Positions 1 through 13,600 of a stretch of DNA of 64,000 bases are shown here, piece by piece. This DNA comes from Lates calcarifer (taxonomy: Eukaryota > Chordata > Actinopteri > Centropomidae). The notes under the pieces are model-generated. The model made no database searches and had not been told where the DNA came from. It saw only the letters and a list, made by a program, of their open reading frames with translations. Position 1 is the stretch's first letter; every line of letters begins with the position of its first letter. Position numbers and translations under genes: made by a program. The DNA is taken from the NCBI RefSeq assembly GCF_001640805.2, contig NC_066845.1:19718307-19782306 (forward strand), read 5' to 3'.

Positions 1-2390
1 CAATAAATGCAAATAGGTACAATAATAGGAACTGATAGGAGTACAGTATCCAAATGAAGTTTTACATTGATTCTTAGTTTAAAATGGTTTAACATGGAGT
101 TCACAAACAATAGTTTGAAGCTGCTGTTTGCATTTGGAATTATTGTACAGCCTGTGGTGATGGTACTTCTTTCAGATGAATGCTATCCCACCACTTAGCA
201 GTAGACAAGTAAACAAAATAAACAAAACAATAAATCATTTGCGATGAGACCAAAACAAGGCAGTGAGTGTACACAAAACTTTAAAACATTTCAGCCAATT
301 TCAGCCTCTGATGATCTGTGCTTTTTTGGATTGTTAATTTCGAGCCCGTCCAGTCTGAGATTAGAGGTGGAAGTGATGACATGAGCACTTCCTGTAGCAG
401 CGTGCGTCTAAATTCCCTCTCTGCCTTTTGACCTCAGGGCTGAGGCTGTTTACATTGACACTGCCCATGTGAGACTGCCATCCCACACCAGCCACTGTTT
501 GACAAAAACAAGGAAATCACTGCGGCATGGTTTTCCTTTGCTTTTTTTTCTGCACACTCCAGTTCTGTTCTGGATGGTTACAGGCATGTTGACGAGGCAC
601 TCAAACATGTTCAGCACTGTCCTGGTTTCAAAGAGGAGTGGCAGGATTGTATCCGCTTATTGTTTTGTGATGACCACAAATAGTCAATAATCCAATGGAA
701 AAACAAGCACTGTCACTGCACACTGCTCACACCCTCCTGACACTGGAATCTGCTCCTGTTTTTTCATGCACTACAATGAGACATTGAGCACTGAGGCATG
801 TACAAGAGATAAAGCTAAGCAAACTCATGGGTTTAAATGGTCATGGTAATTACAGACAGCTACGGTGCAAAACATCAACAATGGGTGCAAATTTAGTCGA
901 GAGCTGATCGCATACAACAACAAACCCGTATTTTAAACTGATGTCATTGGCTAACATATTATCTGTCAATCTTCCTGTGGGATTTCAGACTTCCTACACA
1001 ACAAACAGAAGAATGTTCCCAAGAACTTTCTTTGATTTAATATCCCACCCTGGTGGGCCATGCCAGTTCCCAGAAAAAACGGAAGGAAGTTCTCAGTCAG
1101 GTCATCTGAATCAGAGTCCTGAGATGCATGCTGTGGGGAGACAGAGGGGTCAGGAAGCATGGGTAAGTCAGTACACACCCAGCGTAGAAGGCTAGTTAGA
1201 AACAAGTTGATAAGGCTTGCTGCAGGTCATTTCTGGGAAGCGGAGTTGTCACTGCGGCAGGGAAGGATGGGAGTGAACTCGGAGGTAATCGACGGGTTTT
1301 CCTGGTTTATGACACGGAGCCCCTCGCCCCCAGCGTCTGCAAGGCTTTGTCACGAGCTTCCTCTACGCTCCACTTCCTTCACGACTAAAGCAGACAGGCT
1401 GAGATGAGTCAGCAACAATCTGACTCACACTCCAGTTTTATTGCAGCTTCCAGACACCTTGTGCTCTGAGCTTTTTACTGTCAATACTCAAGATATGATG
1501 GAAACTACAGGGGAAGATATAATCCTGGATTCCACAGCAGCTGCAGCTGAGTGAGAGAATCAAACAATGCAAGTGTTCTAAAATACCATACACTAGTTTC
1601 ATTTTTGTGACTAAATGTAAATCTCAAGTCCTTATAATCAACTGTTGTATCAATCAAGAACTTAAGTAACATATTTCCTTATAAAATGTAGCTCATGCTC
1701 CTTTACAAGTTTCAGCCAATCTAACTGCAGTCTACACTATGGATCGCAATGTACACTCATGCCCCATGTCCAACACTATAAATACATATAAAACCAATGA
1801 CATTATGTCTTGTTACGTTTCCATTCCACTTGCCTCTAAAATTGGGTATTGGTCAAAACAAGTGAGAAAACAAGCTCAGGTCTGAATACTGTCCGTATTA
1901 CTAAACAGTGTTGTGGCCTGTGAGTCAGAGGACCACCCAAAAATGGGTGTAAGTTAGTGGAGCATGCACTAGACAAATATAAAAGCCATATACCATATAA
2001 AAGCGGGAGCGGCCCCAGGAGTCAATATGGTGGTGCCAGGCCTCGTCGCTGCGCCACCACACCATTCAAACCACTGAATTTGTCCTTGGCAAGGGGAACA
2101 ACCACTCCACAAAGGGAACAAGCTGTGCCTACTCTTAATTTGTCTTCCTCTGGGCTACGTTTAATCAAATGGAATTGGTGGGAATTATTTTGGTGAATAA
2201 CCAGCAAATCCAGTCTCAGCTGACAATATGTTGATTTATCTCACAACAACATATTTTCATATTTTATTAACATTTGTTTTTCATCGGGCCTGAGCACATT
2301 TATTTGCTAAAACTGAATTTATCAATCTGGAGTCACAAAGTCATTAGTAAAACCCTGGGGTGATGAAGTGACTCAGCTTGCCACACTCAC
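1..2390 (-). other. bcr intron 8 (part)
   Basis: No sequence resembling the next bcr exon (the LLKDSFMVELVEGARKLRH block of the PH region) was seen in either orientation. The short open frames here show no family resemblance. No clear repeat was recognised. Confidence 0.6.
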
Positions 2391-2531
2391 CTCTCCCTTC
2401 TTAACTGTCATGGACTGTCTGCGCGGGGTGATCTCTTCATTGATACTAGACAGGAAGTTCTGGGAGATGCGCAGGGCATCTTGTAACAGTGGATGGTCTG
2501 GGTGGCTGGGGGGCGTGTGCTTTAGGAGGTC
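2391..2531 (-). CDS. bcr: bcr coding exon 8 (end of DH domain)
   Basis: 141 bases, codons 683-729: [20 protein letters not shown]... to TVKKGE. Acceptor ATTCTAG|GAC, donor GAG|GTGAGT. Last bcr exon recognisable before the left edge. Confidence 0.95.
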
Positions 2532-5350
2532 CTAGAATAGAAAAAAAAAAATGATGAAATAAATTCCCCAAAATGATCCTGCAGACAAGATGTTGCTCCA
2601 GATTTTTGTAAGGCAGACTGACGTACATGCAGAACAAGTGTGCTGCGCGTCACTCTGTCCACAGGTTTGTAGAGAAGAGCTGTGGAGGAGGAAGAGACAG
2701 CTCAACAGGCATAGTCACAGCTTAACTACTTATAGCATATATTGATTAATGTGGAGGCTGGCCATTCATTTCACTCAGTACTTACTTTCCAGTGAATTTT
2801 TAGCCGACTGGTCTTTGCAGTCCTTTGTGCTTTTGACCTTGAGATTCTGGCAGGAAGATAATACCAGAGGGAATGGTGAGAAAAAAATGCAATCATTAAA
2901 TCAGAGCAACTGCCCAACAGCGCAATTAAAACTATCAGCACCACTGTAAAGAGCTGTACAGCTCTTTGCACTGTGAGCATTGCTGAAAACTGCTCTGTCA
3001 TCACTTGTCCCAGGCAGCTGTACTACATCAAACACTCGCCTGCTGCAGTCCTGCTGTGCGTGGCGTGATTACATACCTCAGATATCTCTGCAAACTGAGC
3101 GTTTGCCTGGCAGCACTTGTCCGCTGTCTCCACAGCAACCTTATAGTTATCCACAAAGGCCCGGTACACTCCAAGCTGGCTGGCCTACAGGGCACAAGTA
3201 GAGTACTGATTAGATTCATGTCATAACAGCGAAGGTCGATTTTATTAGTCCATGATCGTAACTGGATATGTTGCAGTGTCACTGTGTTCTGTGCTCAGGC
3301 GTGAGTTGGCATACTAGTAACACAGAGAGAATTAATGCAGTTCAGTGAGATGAAATGTTGGCTCACATGTCTGCATATAAATCTGTGTATGAATGAGTGT
3401 TTTTCATCTTCATCCAACAGCAAACACTGAGGTAGCTCTTATTCAGCAACCTCCTATAGAGCGTTTTGTTCTCCTTTACTGCTTGTCATGTGGTGTGGTG
3501 AGGCTTTTATCTGGCCGGGAGATGACTCCACGCAGTCTACTCACATGTGCGCTGCAAGATCCACTGAGCATTACTAACAGCCAAAGACTCCCACCTTTCC
3601 CCCCCTAAAACTCTCCCCTCTTTTAACTATCATTAATGATCAAGGCATGACATTTAAGGAGTTCTATAATTAGTTTCTGAAAGTTACTGACTTGACGAAT
3701 GTTGGTTTGTTTGATCAAAAACCAACACACAATTTAATGGTGTGGGGTTTCATGTTTTTGATGTTTGGTCTTCTTATTCAAAGGAGGGTTTAAATCAGTT
3801 GAAGGGATTACCTTACTGTACTTACCAGTGTGTGATTACTAAACACTCACGATGCAGTGTAGAGGTTTTACATATTAAACAATTAGTACAACATTACACT
3901 CATATCAGCCCATCAGATACTTTGTATTCCACTGCTCCCAGACTTGCCCGTTTACTTTGTTGCCTGGCAGTTTCATGCTGTGTTCAACCTCAGTGGAAAA
4001 ACAGGTTTTTGTTGCTTTAGCTATTAAAAATAGTCATGACATGTATAGTCATGAAATAATTCAATCATAAAAACATATAAGATGATATTTGTCATTTTAC
4101 TCAAGCATGATTGATTATATTTGCATTAATAAAAATGTATAGAACATAAATAGAAGTCTGATGTCAGTGTATTACCAGATTACCTGGTAGGTTCGGGTTG
4201 ACACACTTATTCATGACAGCAAAGAGGAGATAACGTAGACAAAACAATTCTTCACATACTCAACTTGCAGTTACAAGACAAACTTTTTTATTTTCTTGAT
4301 TGTCCTGCTGACAAAAAACATAATTTCCATACCAGTTTCTGGAAGAGGTCACCCACGCACTGCTGGTGGCTCCAGTCCTGGACGCGGGGCAGCAGGGCAT
4401 CGTAGAAATCCTTGTGGATCTCATGAAGTTCTGGTACTTTGAAGAAGATGGTCTCTATCTGCTGGATGGTCAGCATCGGTTGGGAAGTTGTGGCTGCTGC
4501 TCTCAGAGGCTTCATGGGCTGGACACATAATCACAGAAAACAGTTACTGAATGTGCCATATGAAAAAATAACTTTGTAGAAAGAAGATATTTGTCTGTAT
4601 GTAACTAGTAAAAGGCAGTTGTAACTTTCAAAGTGCAGCAGCCACTGTGACCGCAAGTAGCAATTACAGGATAACAGTAAATGCTAAAATGTAGTGTAAC
4701 AGAGGCACTAGCAGAGAGGACAGTAAACTCAGTAATGTCAGTGAGTAACAATAACTGTCTGAAGTTTGCTAACAGTAACTAATGTTAGCTGACTTATGAG
4801 GCCAATGATGTAGCCACATTAAACTACAATACAGTGTGTGAGGTTGTGTTTTATCTATTTGAATTCATCTTTTCATTTGTAAGAAGAGCATGTTACTTCT
4901 TCTTTCAAAAGTTATATATCTCACTTGACACAGTCTACTAGCATTGACAATAGTAGTAAGCACTTCTGAACTTCACTGTAAACAGCAAGCCCTGGTAAAA
5001 GCAAGCTTTAACTCTCGCTGAGCAGCAGCCACTGTGACCACAAGAAAAGTTTACAGGATAATGGCAAATGCTAAAATGTAGTGTAACAGCAGCAGTGGCA
5101 GAAAATTGACTCTATAATGTCAGTAACACAGTGAGACAGTAATATCTAGCAAAAGTTTGGAATCAAGTTTGTTTTCATTTATAAGAGGAAGAATTTGTTA
5201 TTTCTTCTTTCAAAAGTGACATATATTCACAAACTGAATCAGTAAGCTACATGCCGCCAGTTACACCTAATAAGAGTTTACTAACAAAAGTAGCTACCAT
5301 AAGCTACTGGTCATACTAGATCAAGTGGGGTATTTTTTATGATGATTTTT

Positions 5351-5392
<42 letters not shown>

Positions 5393-8300
5393 AAGTTACA
5401 CATACTATCAGCAGGGCCTCCAGGTGGCTGAGGTAGGTCTCCTCACTGGCCAGGATTCCTGATAAAACCCACTTTCTCATCTCTAGCCCCTTCTCCTGAT
5501 CCAACTCCACCTGATACAATGGCGGACAGAGGAAACAATTGGTAAACATGACGCTAAAGAATCATGTTGACATATGATATGTGAACTGTGGATGGGTTTG
5601 ATCCTTAATAAACCGTCCACAGATCTCTGCAATCCCCTGGCTACAGATATTGTTGTTATGGGATTGGGTCAGACCAGATCTGATTAAACTCTGTGGGGGT
5701 TTAAGATTCCAAGAGGCCTGCACCAGCAACTCCTAGGATTTCAAGACAAGTGTGTTTCTAGTCCAGACATTGTTACTCCAAACAGGTTGAATCCATCAGT
5801 CATCCTAGTGCGGGCTGTCATGTCAGTAACAGGCTCACTGGAGCATCAAGAGGGGCTGTATCAAGTTCATCCATTGTATTAGCTATATAAAAAAATGCTG
5901 TGTGTGAGTGAGCCCCCTCCCTCTCTGCCACCACCACGATTTAGGCTTTGAAGATCACCTAGTGTATACTTCAGGGGATAAGAATACCACAGACAGAACA
6001 GGAATACAGCGGGGGCGGAGGGTCTTTTAAACATCTGTTTGCCCGCATGTTTGCTGAGCATATATGGTCTTTTTCAGCAACGCCCTGCTTCATATTCAAA
6101 AGAACTTCCATCTGGGAGCTATATGGTATTTTATTGTTGGCCTTGGAATGGCTCAGCTGGAGTGGCTGTCTGAATGCCTTGCTGAAGGGCATTTCTTACA
6201 TCATTTTTTAAAGAGACACTCCACTGATTTCAGTTTACTCGTCATGAAGTGCACTACTGAGCCTGTGAAAATAGCACAATGTCTTCTGTGGCTTTAGAGG
6301 AGACTGAAAAAAATAATCCTAATGACATCATCAGAGTCATCAGGGGTTAGGTTAATAAAAGATGCTGTGAAGTTACACTATGGAAAGTGTGCTGTTTTGG
6401 ACCTTGTCCTACAAGTCAGGATATTCTCCTCTGCTTTGATTTTGACCATTCTTTTTTTAACCTGTCTTGCAAATTTCCTTTGTGGAAGTGTAATACTAAA
6501 AATATTTAGGTTCCCCTTTAAAAGAAGGTGTTACTTATTTGTCCTCCAACTGCAGATTTACTTGGCCAGAGTGAGGAACTAAGAAACATGTCTTGTTAGA
6601 TTATTTTTGTGAAACACTTAAATCGGACATTATAATATTAATTGTGAAAGATAAGCATGTTTAACAAGCAATCGCCTCTACACTGCATTTTTAAATAAGA
6701 TTTTGCAGAAAATCTAGTAATTTGTTTAATAGAACAAAACTTGAAAGGGAAGCTGTTCTTCCCATGTAAACCAACAAAATACAAATAAGAGTTTCCAGCA
6801 TGTTGTACTTTATATGCACATGCAGCAACACCACAGATGCACACAGGAGTAGAATAACAAGCAGCAATATCCCCTTTGCAGCAGGAAGCACAAGATTTAT
6901 GGGAAAAGTTGGTGTAATTGAATGAAACACTTGAAGCAACAGTGGCAAACAAATCTTTTAAACTTTCTTAGATTTGACAGTAAAGTAATACCATTATGAA
7001 GTAAAAAAAAAAAAAAAAAAAAAAAAGACCTGACCTGAATAGATTAACTTGACCTGAAATCAACTTTTAAATTTAAAAATGTGTCTGCTTAAATTGGGGA
7101 ATATCAGGATTGACTTGGCACTGCTACAACAACACACAAACAGTAGAAGGGCAACTGTTCAGCACAGAAGGAGAAACCACGGCCACTAAAAGTGTTGGAT
7201 GGTGTGTGCAGAGAGGACAATGAAGGACAATGCAGCAGAGAGGAGAGAGAGGCAGCAGCACTACGAGCTGAGAGACACAGTTAATGTGTCAGACATGTTA
7301 GAGGGAGTTGACCCAGTAGCATTACCGACAGCGTGGATTCCAGAGAGCCGGAGGACTGGGTGTCTCTGCTGCTCCGGCTTTTTGAGCGGAGCCGTGGTGA
7401 GGAGGAGGGAGATCCAGTGTAGGACAGAGGGTCGTGGCAAGGCTGGTGCTCTTCCGAGTGCTCCAGGTCATATCCATATGATGGAGGAGTCTCGTTGTAG
7501 GGAGCCTCTGTGAGAAACAGTCAAACAAAGGACAAAAGCCACATGGTGTGTCATTAAACTGTTAAGTCATGAAGTAAACACTGAGAGACACCATGGGGAA
7601 ATACAGGAAATTGAAACATCTTTTTCTATTGGTATTCTAGTGCTGGACCAATGGTGGGTAGGTATTTAGGAACTGATATCAGAAAATTATTAATATGCCA
7701 CAGTCTTCTCATGGCTCACTACAGTGTCATCGAGACTGGTGTAAATAAGTACATGTGAAGCCTAAAACAAACAGCAGGAACCCTATTACAATAAAAATAA
7801 TAAATAAATAATTCTAATAAATCCACTGTACACTATGTGGTCAGCACCAAAAGGCAGACAGACAACGTTCGCAACAAGCTCGTGAAAAAAGCAGAGAATT
7901 TGACAATTAAAGAGGGAAGGATCTCATCAAGAGTTGGTGAAGACAAAAACAGAATTAAAAGGAAAATGAAAAATGGGTTTTTATTTGTCAGGTGGCCAGA
8001 GACATGACTCCAAATGAATTCCAATGTTGCTCTGTGTCTGATAGATGGGTCAATAGGCGACTGTGGCCACTGCAAACACATTCAGCTTTTATGTCAAATG
8101 TTGGATTCAAAGCTTGCTTTGCTGCCAGTAAGTGGCCAAAAAACAAATAAACAACTAAATAAAAACAATAAAACATCTTAAAGATGATCCTGTGTCAACA
8201 TATAGTTTTAATACCAAAGTTATTTTAGTTCATGCGAATTATGACACATTAAGTCATGTGACACATAATATTCTCACAGAGAGAGTACTGGTTGGTTTCT

Positions 8301-10616
8301 GATTCTCCACATTAAGTATAATGAAGCTGCTCTCTGTGGTCTGCTGTGGGTACTTTGCTTTGATAGGCTCTTGAAGGTGACCGTGTACATACACAAGTGA
8401 AGAGAGCAGAGGGGACAAGGGGCGAGTGGGGGCCCTCAGTTCATTTTTGCCTCATCAGTTCTGGGTGTCTTAATTCGGCCATGACCAGATTGCATTATAC
8501 TGTAACTTGTTGCTGTTATTTTGTTCCTTCCCCTCTACATTAAGAGGACATGCATGTCTAACAGCAGCGATCATAAAAACTACAATAAACACTGAGCATG
8601 CTGTCCTTTGCTGCCATTTGTCTTAATATTAAATCCTCTTTTAACCTTCATAAACCTGCGACCTACGCAAATCTACCACGCAGCCTGTGCCAGGCACCGA
8701 GGGCTCGTGCCAGACAAGTGGATAAGTCTGAGAAACTGCAGTAGCAGCACACGTGCTCTGCTCATGCCAGCCTCGTTGAACAGTTTTTCTGAGTGTTTTT
8801 GGGATCACAGGCAATCTAACAAGCACTGCTGCAACCTGGTATAATATTCACTTTGTGTATCGACTAATCAAAGAGGTATAAAGCTCAGAGGGCGACGCAG
8901 TTCTTCCAGAAAATCAGCGAAACAGGGATGAAAAATGTTCATTCCTGGACTTGAAGCCCACAGGTTTTACACCAAGCTGACACTGTGTATGTGTAACAAG
9001 TGAGAAATACATGTTGTATTCATCATCCCTGTGATTTCAGACTTTTAGAACACAGACTCTGCATCCTGTAATTACTGTCAGCCACACCTGACTCACCAGC
9101 ACTTATCATCATTATTATCATCATTATCAGCATCAAAGATGTGGCAGCTTGAGGAAGATACAGAGCAGACATCTCAAACAGCAGTAAATCAAAATGAGGC
9201 AGACAGACACGTCTAGCAATGTGGCACCAGGTATGTTAAGAAGAGGCTACAAAACTGGTTCACCTCAGCTTGAAAACAGGAAAGAGAGGATTCCGGAAAC
9301 CGGGGGAGGATAAAGCCGAGTCACCCTGGAGAGGTCTGGAAGACAGGCAGACTGACAGGATGACATCCACAGAGGCCGTGACAAAGGACTCAAACAAACA
9401 CACTGGGCTCAGCAGAGAGGCAGAGAGATGTATTGACTGCTTGAGGAAGCGACTACTGCAGGCCAAACAGCTTCAGAGCACAGGGGAAGTCCATGTGAAA
9501 GGCCACTCTGTGCTCCAGTGAGATTATACATCAGGCCCAGCACTGGATGAATAACACATCCTCTCTCGGGCAGCAGCCTAAGAGCCACAAACTATCTCCT
9601 TCCAGGGGAAAAAGAAACAGTCAGAGTTTGGAAAAACACTACGCACCAGAATAAGTAAAGAGGAGAATTTAAAACTTCATTCTGCAGCCTTAGATACTCA
9701 GCCATTTGTGCCCTTTACAGGAACGTTTTTAAACACACAGACCTCACTTGGCTGTGGCAGTGTGAGAAAGTGGACATCACAATAGATCCTCAGTGTGTGC
9801 CGTTGTTCTAGCCATCACAAGGACCGCTACTGAGGAAGTGTCCAGGCAGGTCTCTCCGGAAAATTCTGCAATTCATCTGCTTCAGAGCGGAAACAGGCTT
9901 TCTGCACAAGGTCATCTTTTCACAAACAGCTCCCACTCCTAACACACACGTTCATCTATGGTCATGGCTATCATATTTACATTCCAGCTAACTCTGCTGC
10001 CTTTGGCAATTACAGACTTTACAGAGCAGAGTTAACACCTAAATGGAAGGATTTTACTATTTCTACTACTAACTCATAAAACAAGTCTAGTTTATTTTTT
10101 ACATCCATTTGTTTCTAAAGACCCATTTCTTCTTGACTGGCTTTCTTCATTTGCCCTGATTGTGAAAAAGGCTGAATAAATAAGCCAAAGTAAAGGCGGC
10201 TCTTTAAAACTACCTCCTTACAGTACCTTCAAAACCCAGGAATAGTTACATAGTAGAACATTTTATGAATTCTATGAAATATCATTATTGGCTGTGGCCA
10301 ATATTGATATTTCATAGTTTCAAAGATATGACATCAGCCCATTTTCACGTACATGCATACAATAAACAAATATTTTTGATAAGGATGCATTAAATGTGGT
10401 TATTATCATCTATACATTTAAATTATCAGTCACTGAAAGATACTCTTTTGTTTTTGTCTTTTAGATAAAAGCTACAGAAAAGCTTTTCCCAACCATCACA
10501 TCTGTTAATAGACAGGGCCCCAGCAGCCTTTTAGAAATTATTGAGGTCAGGAGTAAAAATCTCCTGAGCAGGACTTCACCAAACCAAGAACTGTTTCACT
10601 ATCTAATTTTTTGTCC

Positions 10617-10664
<48 letters not shown>

Positions 10665-13600
10665 TTTGTGTAATTCTACTAGAAGTCTCTTTTAACTTAC
10701 TTAATGTTTTTCCCAAATTTGAGGGGGTTTTTCTGAAACACATTGATGTTCATGTCATTAAATCATCATATTCAGCAACTATTACCGAGGGCATGACCTC
10801 ACTCTGTGGTAGCTACAGACTTCTTAACTGACTGAATATCAATCAAAAAGTCTTTTGAAATTATATCTGTACTACAGTGCGTTAGTATGTCCTGACCAAC
10901 TTATAAATTGATAGAGATATATTTGTCACAAGCTACATTCAGACAATATTTTTGGCTTAGCTGATCTATCACACTCCATCAAATAGTTATTTGTGAATAA
11001 ATTCACTTTTTCAGTCAACTGAAGGCTGGAAATAATGCTCCAATAACACAGCGTTGATACTAGAAACTACACAACAGAAGTCATAGTGAAGAGACAATGT
11101 TGTTTCTTGTTTCCATTATACAGTAACTGATCATTTAGAAAATACAAAGTATCACACAGGAGGGTGGCAAAGCAAAGTTGGCAGTTCTACAATCTGTCCT
11201 TCCTCTCTCATAACCAACTAGCAGCAGCTTAAAATGGTTTCAACTGTGCAATAGAGCTGTAATAAATACATTCTAATAACATTACATAAGATTGCTGAGC
11301 CCAGCAGTTGCTGTTGTGAGCTGTGTGGAGTCATGGATCAGAGAGAAGCTGATTTTGCTTTGGACTGTCTCTGAACTCTGTAATTCTGTGTTTTTCAAGA
11401 ATTTCATTTGACTGTTTATCTGACAGGCCACAGTCTTTCAGATGTCAGATTACTGCAAATCATCAACAAAAAGCTACATTTTAGCTGGAATCACCTGTTT
11501 TACTTAGAATACACAGTGTCTTTGCTTTCCCACACCACCACCCTCAACACAACACCTAAAAATAGAACTCAAGGATATATAAGGAGTTGGCCAAACAACT
11601 GGTTCCTAGTTCTCCAGTCCACTTCTGGAGAATAATCACTCATCATGAAACACTTTTCCTTCCTGCAGCATGCAAACAAGAGCTATGTTCACAAGACACA
11701 CCACTGAAGTTTAATAAATGGGACACATTGGATGTCATATTGATGACAAACCAAAGACACATTCATGGCTCTAATCCTAATCCGTAGAGATGAACTACGA
11801 TAAACAGGCAGAGAGAGGGTGACAGATGTGCGGCCAAGACAGTGTCATAGCATCAGATTCACTGCTTACAACATAGTAATAATCGTGTGGTTTTATTTCC
11901 CTGCACAAGGCACACACAGAATCAAAAGAACAAGATACTATGGGACACTTCTGTTCTCTTTTTGTGTTAAGACTGAAATAAGATGGCCATCATCATGTGG
12001 CATGGACACAACAGCATGGCACTTCACAGCAGGACATTTAAATATGTGGAAGGATGAGCTTGGTTCTGAAAACAACCAAAAGTGGAAGGTAGCAATCAGA
12101 GGAACAGGTTTTGGATCCATTTAAATTATCGGTTAACTGTACCACGGATAAAATATCAGTTCTATTTGACTGATGGGGAGACTTCAGATGGCAGTTCCCA
12201 AAAATACAGATCAAAGAGCAAAGAGGTCTATGGATTCATCCCAGAGAGAGCTGGAACTAGAATAGAAGCATCCATAATTCCCCATTTCACCACCGGGAAA
12301 AGGCACAGTGCTGCCTAGCCTGACACATTGACTGATCACTGATCATTGTGTTTAAATAGCTCAAGGGGGACGGACTCCGGTTTGTAATGCTCTGACAAAG
12401 AGAAAATCAGAGTCCACTTATTGTGTCCCACTGAGAGCATATTGACCATCTACACATAGATCAGCCAGCTGATGGACAGGATTTAGATCGCAAGCTCCCA
12501 AAAATAAACACCACATAGAAAATGTGTTGATCAATCCAGCACAGAAAGCGCTGGAATATCTATAATATACCCAAGAGATAAAAAGGCACAATGAAGGCCA
12601 GCCTTTCTGTCGCCTCTCTAATGGCTGTATAGATCTGGAGGGGAAAGTTGCACCTTTGGAATAAAAGCAGCAGAAGATGCCACTGTGAGATGTTGTTAAA
12701 AGCTTAGCACCACTTTATGGCTCCAGCAAATGGATTCTCCTCCAGACTGTGTGGTCACTGGGGAAACAGCAGTGGCAGGGAGAGCAAATAGAGGAGAGCC
12801 AGTTTAAGGGTGATGGCCTTTGTAGTTTTCCTCACTTTATGGCAAGGGGAATGGTTCTAGATTTATCTGTGATGCACTTCACTGTGACTCTTTAGTGACA
12901 CTAGGTCTGCAGACTACAAAGAGTCTACCTGAATCCCACCACTACTGTGGAGGAGCCCTCTATCTATCATAGCGCACCATGTATGGATGAACATTTTACA
13001 CATCCATAAAGCTGGATGACTTGGAGTAGATGCACCAGAGGCTGAGATATCCTGATATTTAGTCTGGATCATGCTCCTGAATCCTACATTTCGCATAATG
13101 CATCTCCATAGCATTTTTTGTCAGTCCTCCCTTGACTGATAAAAACCCTTGTTTTTCAAAATCCACGCTCCTTGTTGTGCCAGTGGCTCAGTGAGGCTAT
13201 ACAGCAGTGCTTTGAGCTAAATGCTAACGTCATCATGCTAACACGCTCACAGCAACAATGCTCACACTGATGTTTAAGAGGTAGGTTTACCATATTCAGA
13301 GATTAATGTGAATGTCATATATTGGACAAATGTATTGGACAAATTACATTTCTGACTTAATGATGGCACTAGAGGAAAAGCCAGCAGATTTTAAGGAGGT
13401 TTTTACAATATATGCTGTAGAGGACATGAATTATCAGTACCACATTTTAGGGTAATCAATCTGATATTTGTCAAGTCATTTGACACATGTAAATCTTATG
13501 ATGGTGCCAGAGGATGAATCAGGGGATAACCAGAGGCAGCAGCATTCATCCTCTAGGGATAGTGAATGTCTTTTGGGACTAAAGTGCTGGACTAACCAGG

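Larger units (their letters stand above)
5511..7325 (-). other. bcr intron 2
   Basis: 1.8 kb intron. It contains a TTAA-flanked dispersed element (6208-6521) and a 24-base A run (7003-7026). The minus-strand frames of up to 104 codons at 6638-6952 have no recognisable domain. Confidence 0.8.

Noticed and set aside
2022..2207. 61-codon minus-strand frame with a CSLCG motif, zinc-finger-like
   Set aside because: A single CxxC without further ligands in an intron; insufficient for any call.
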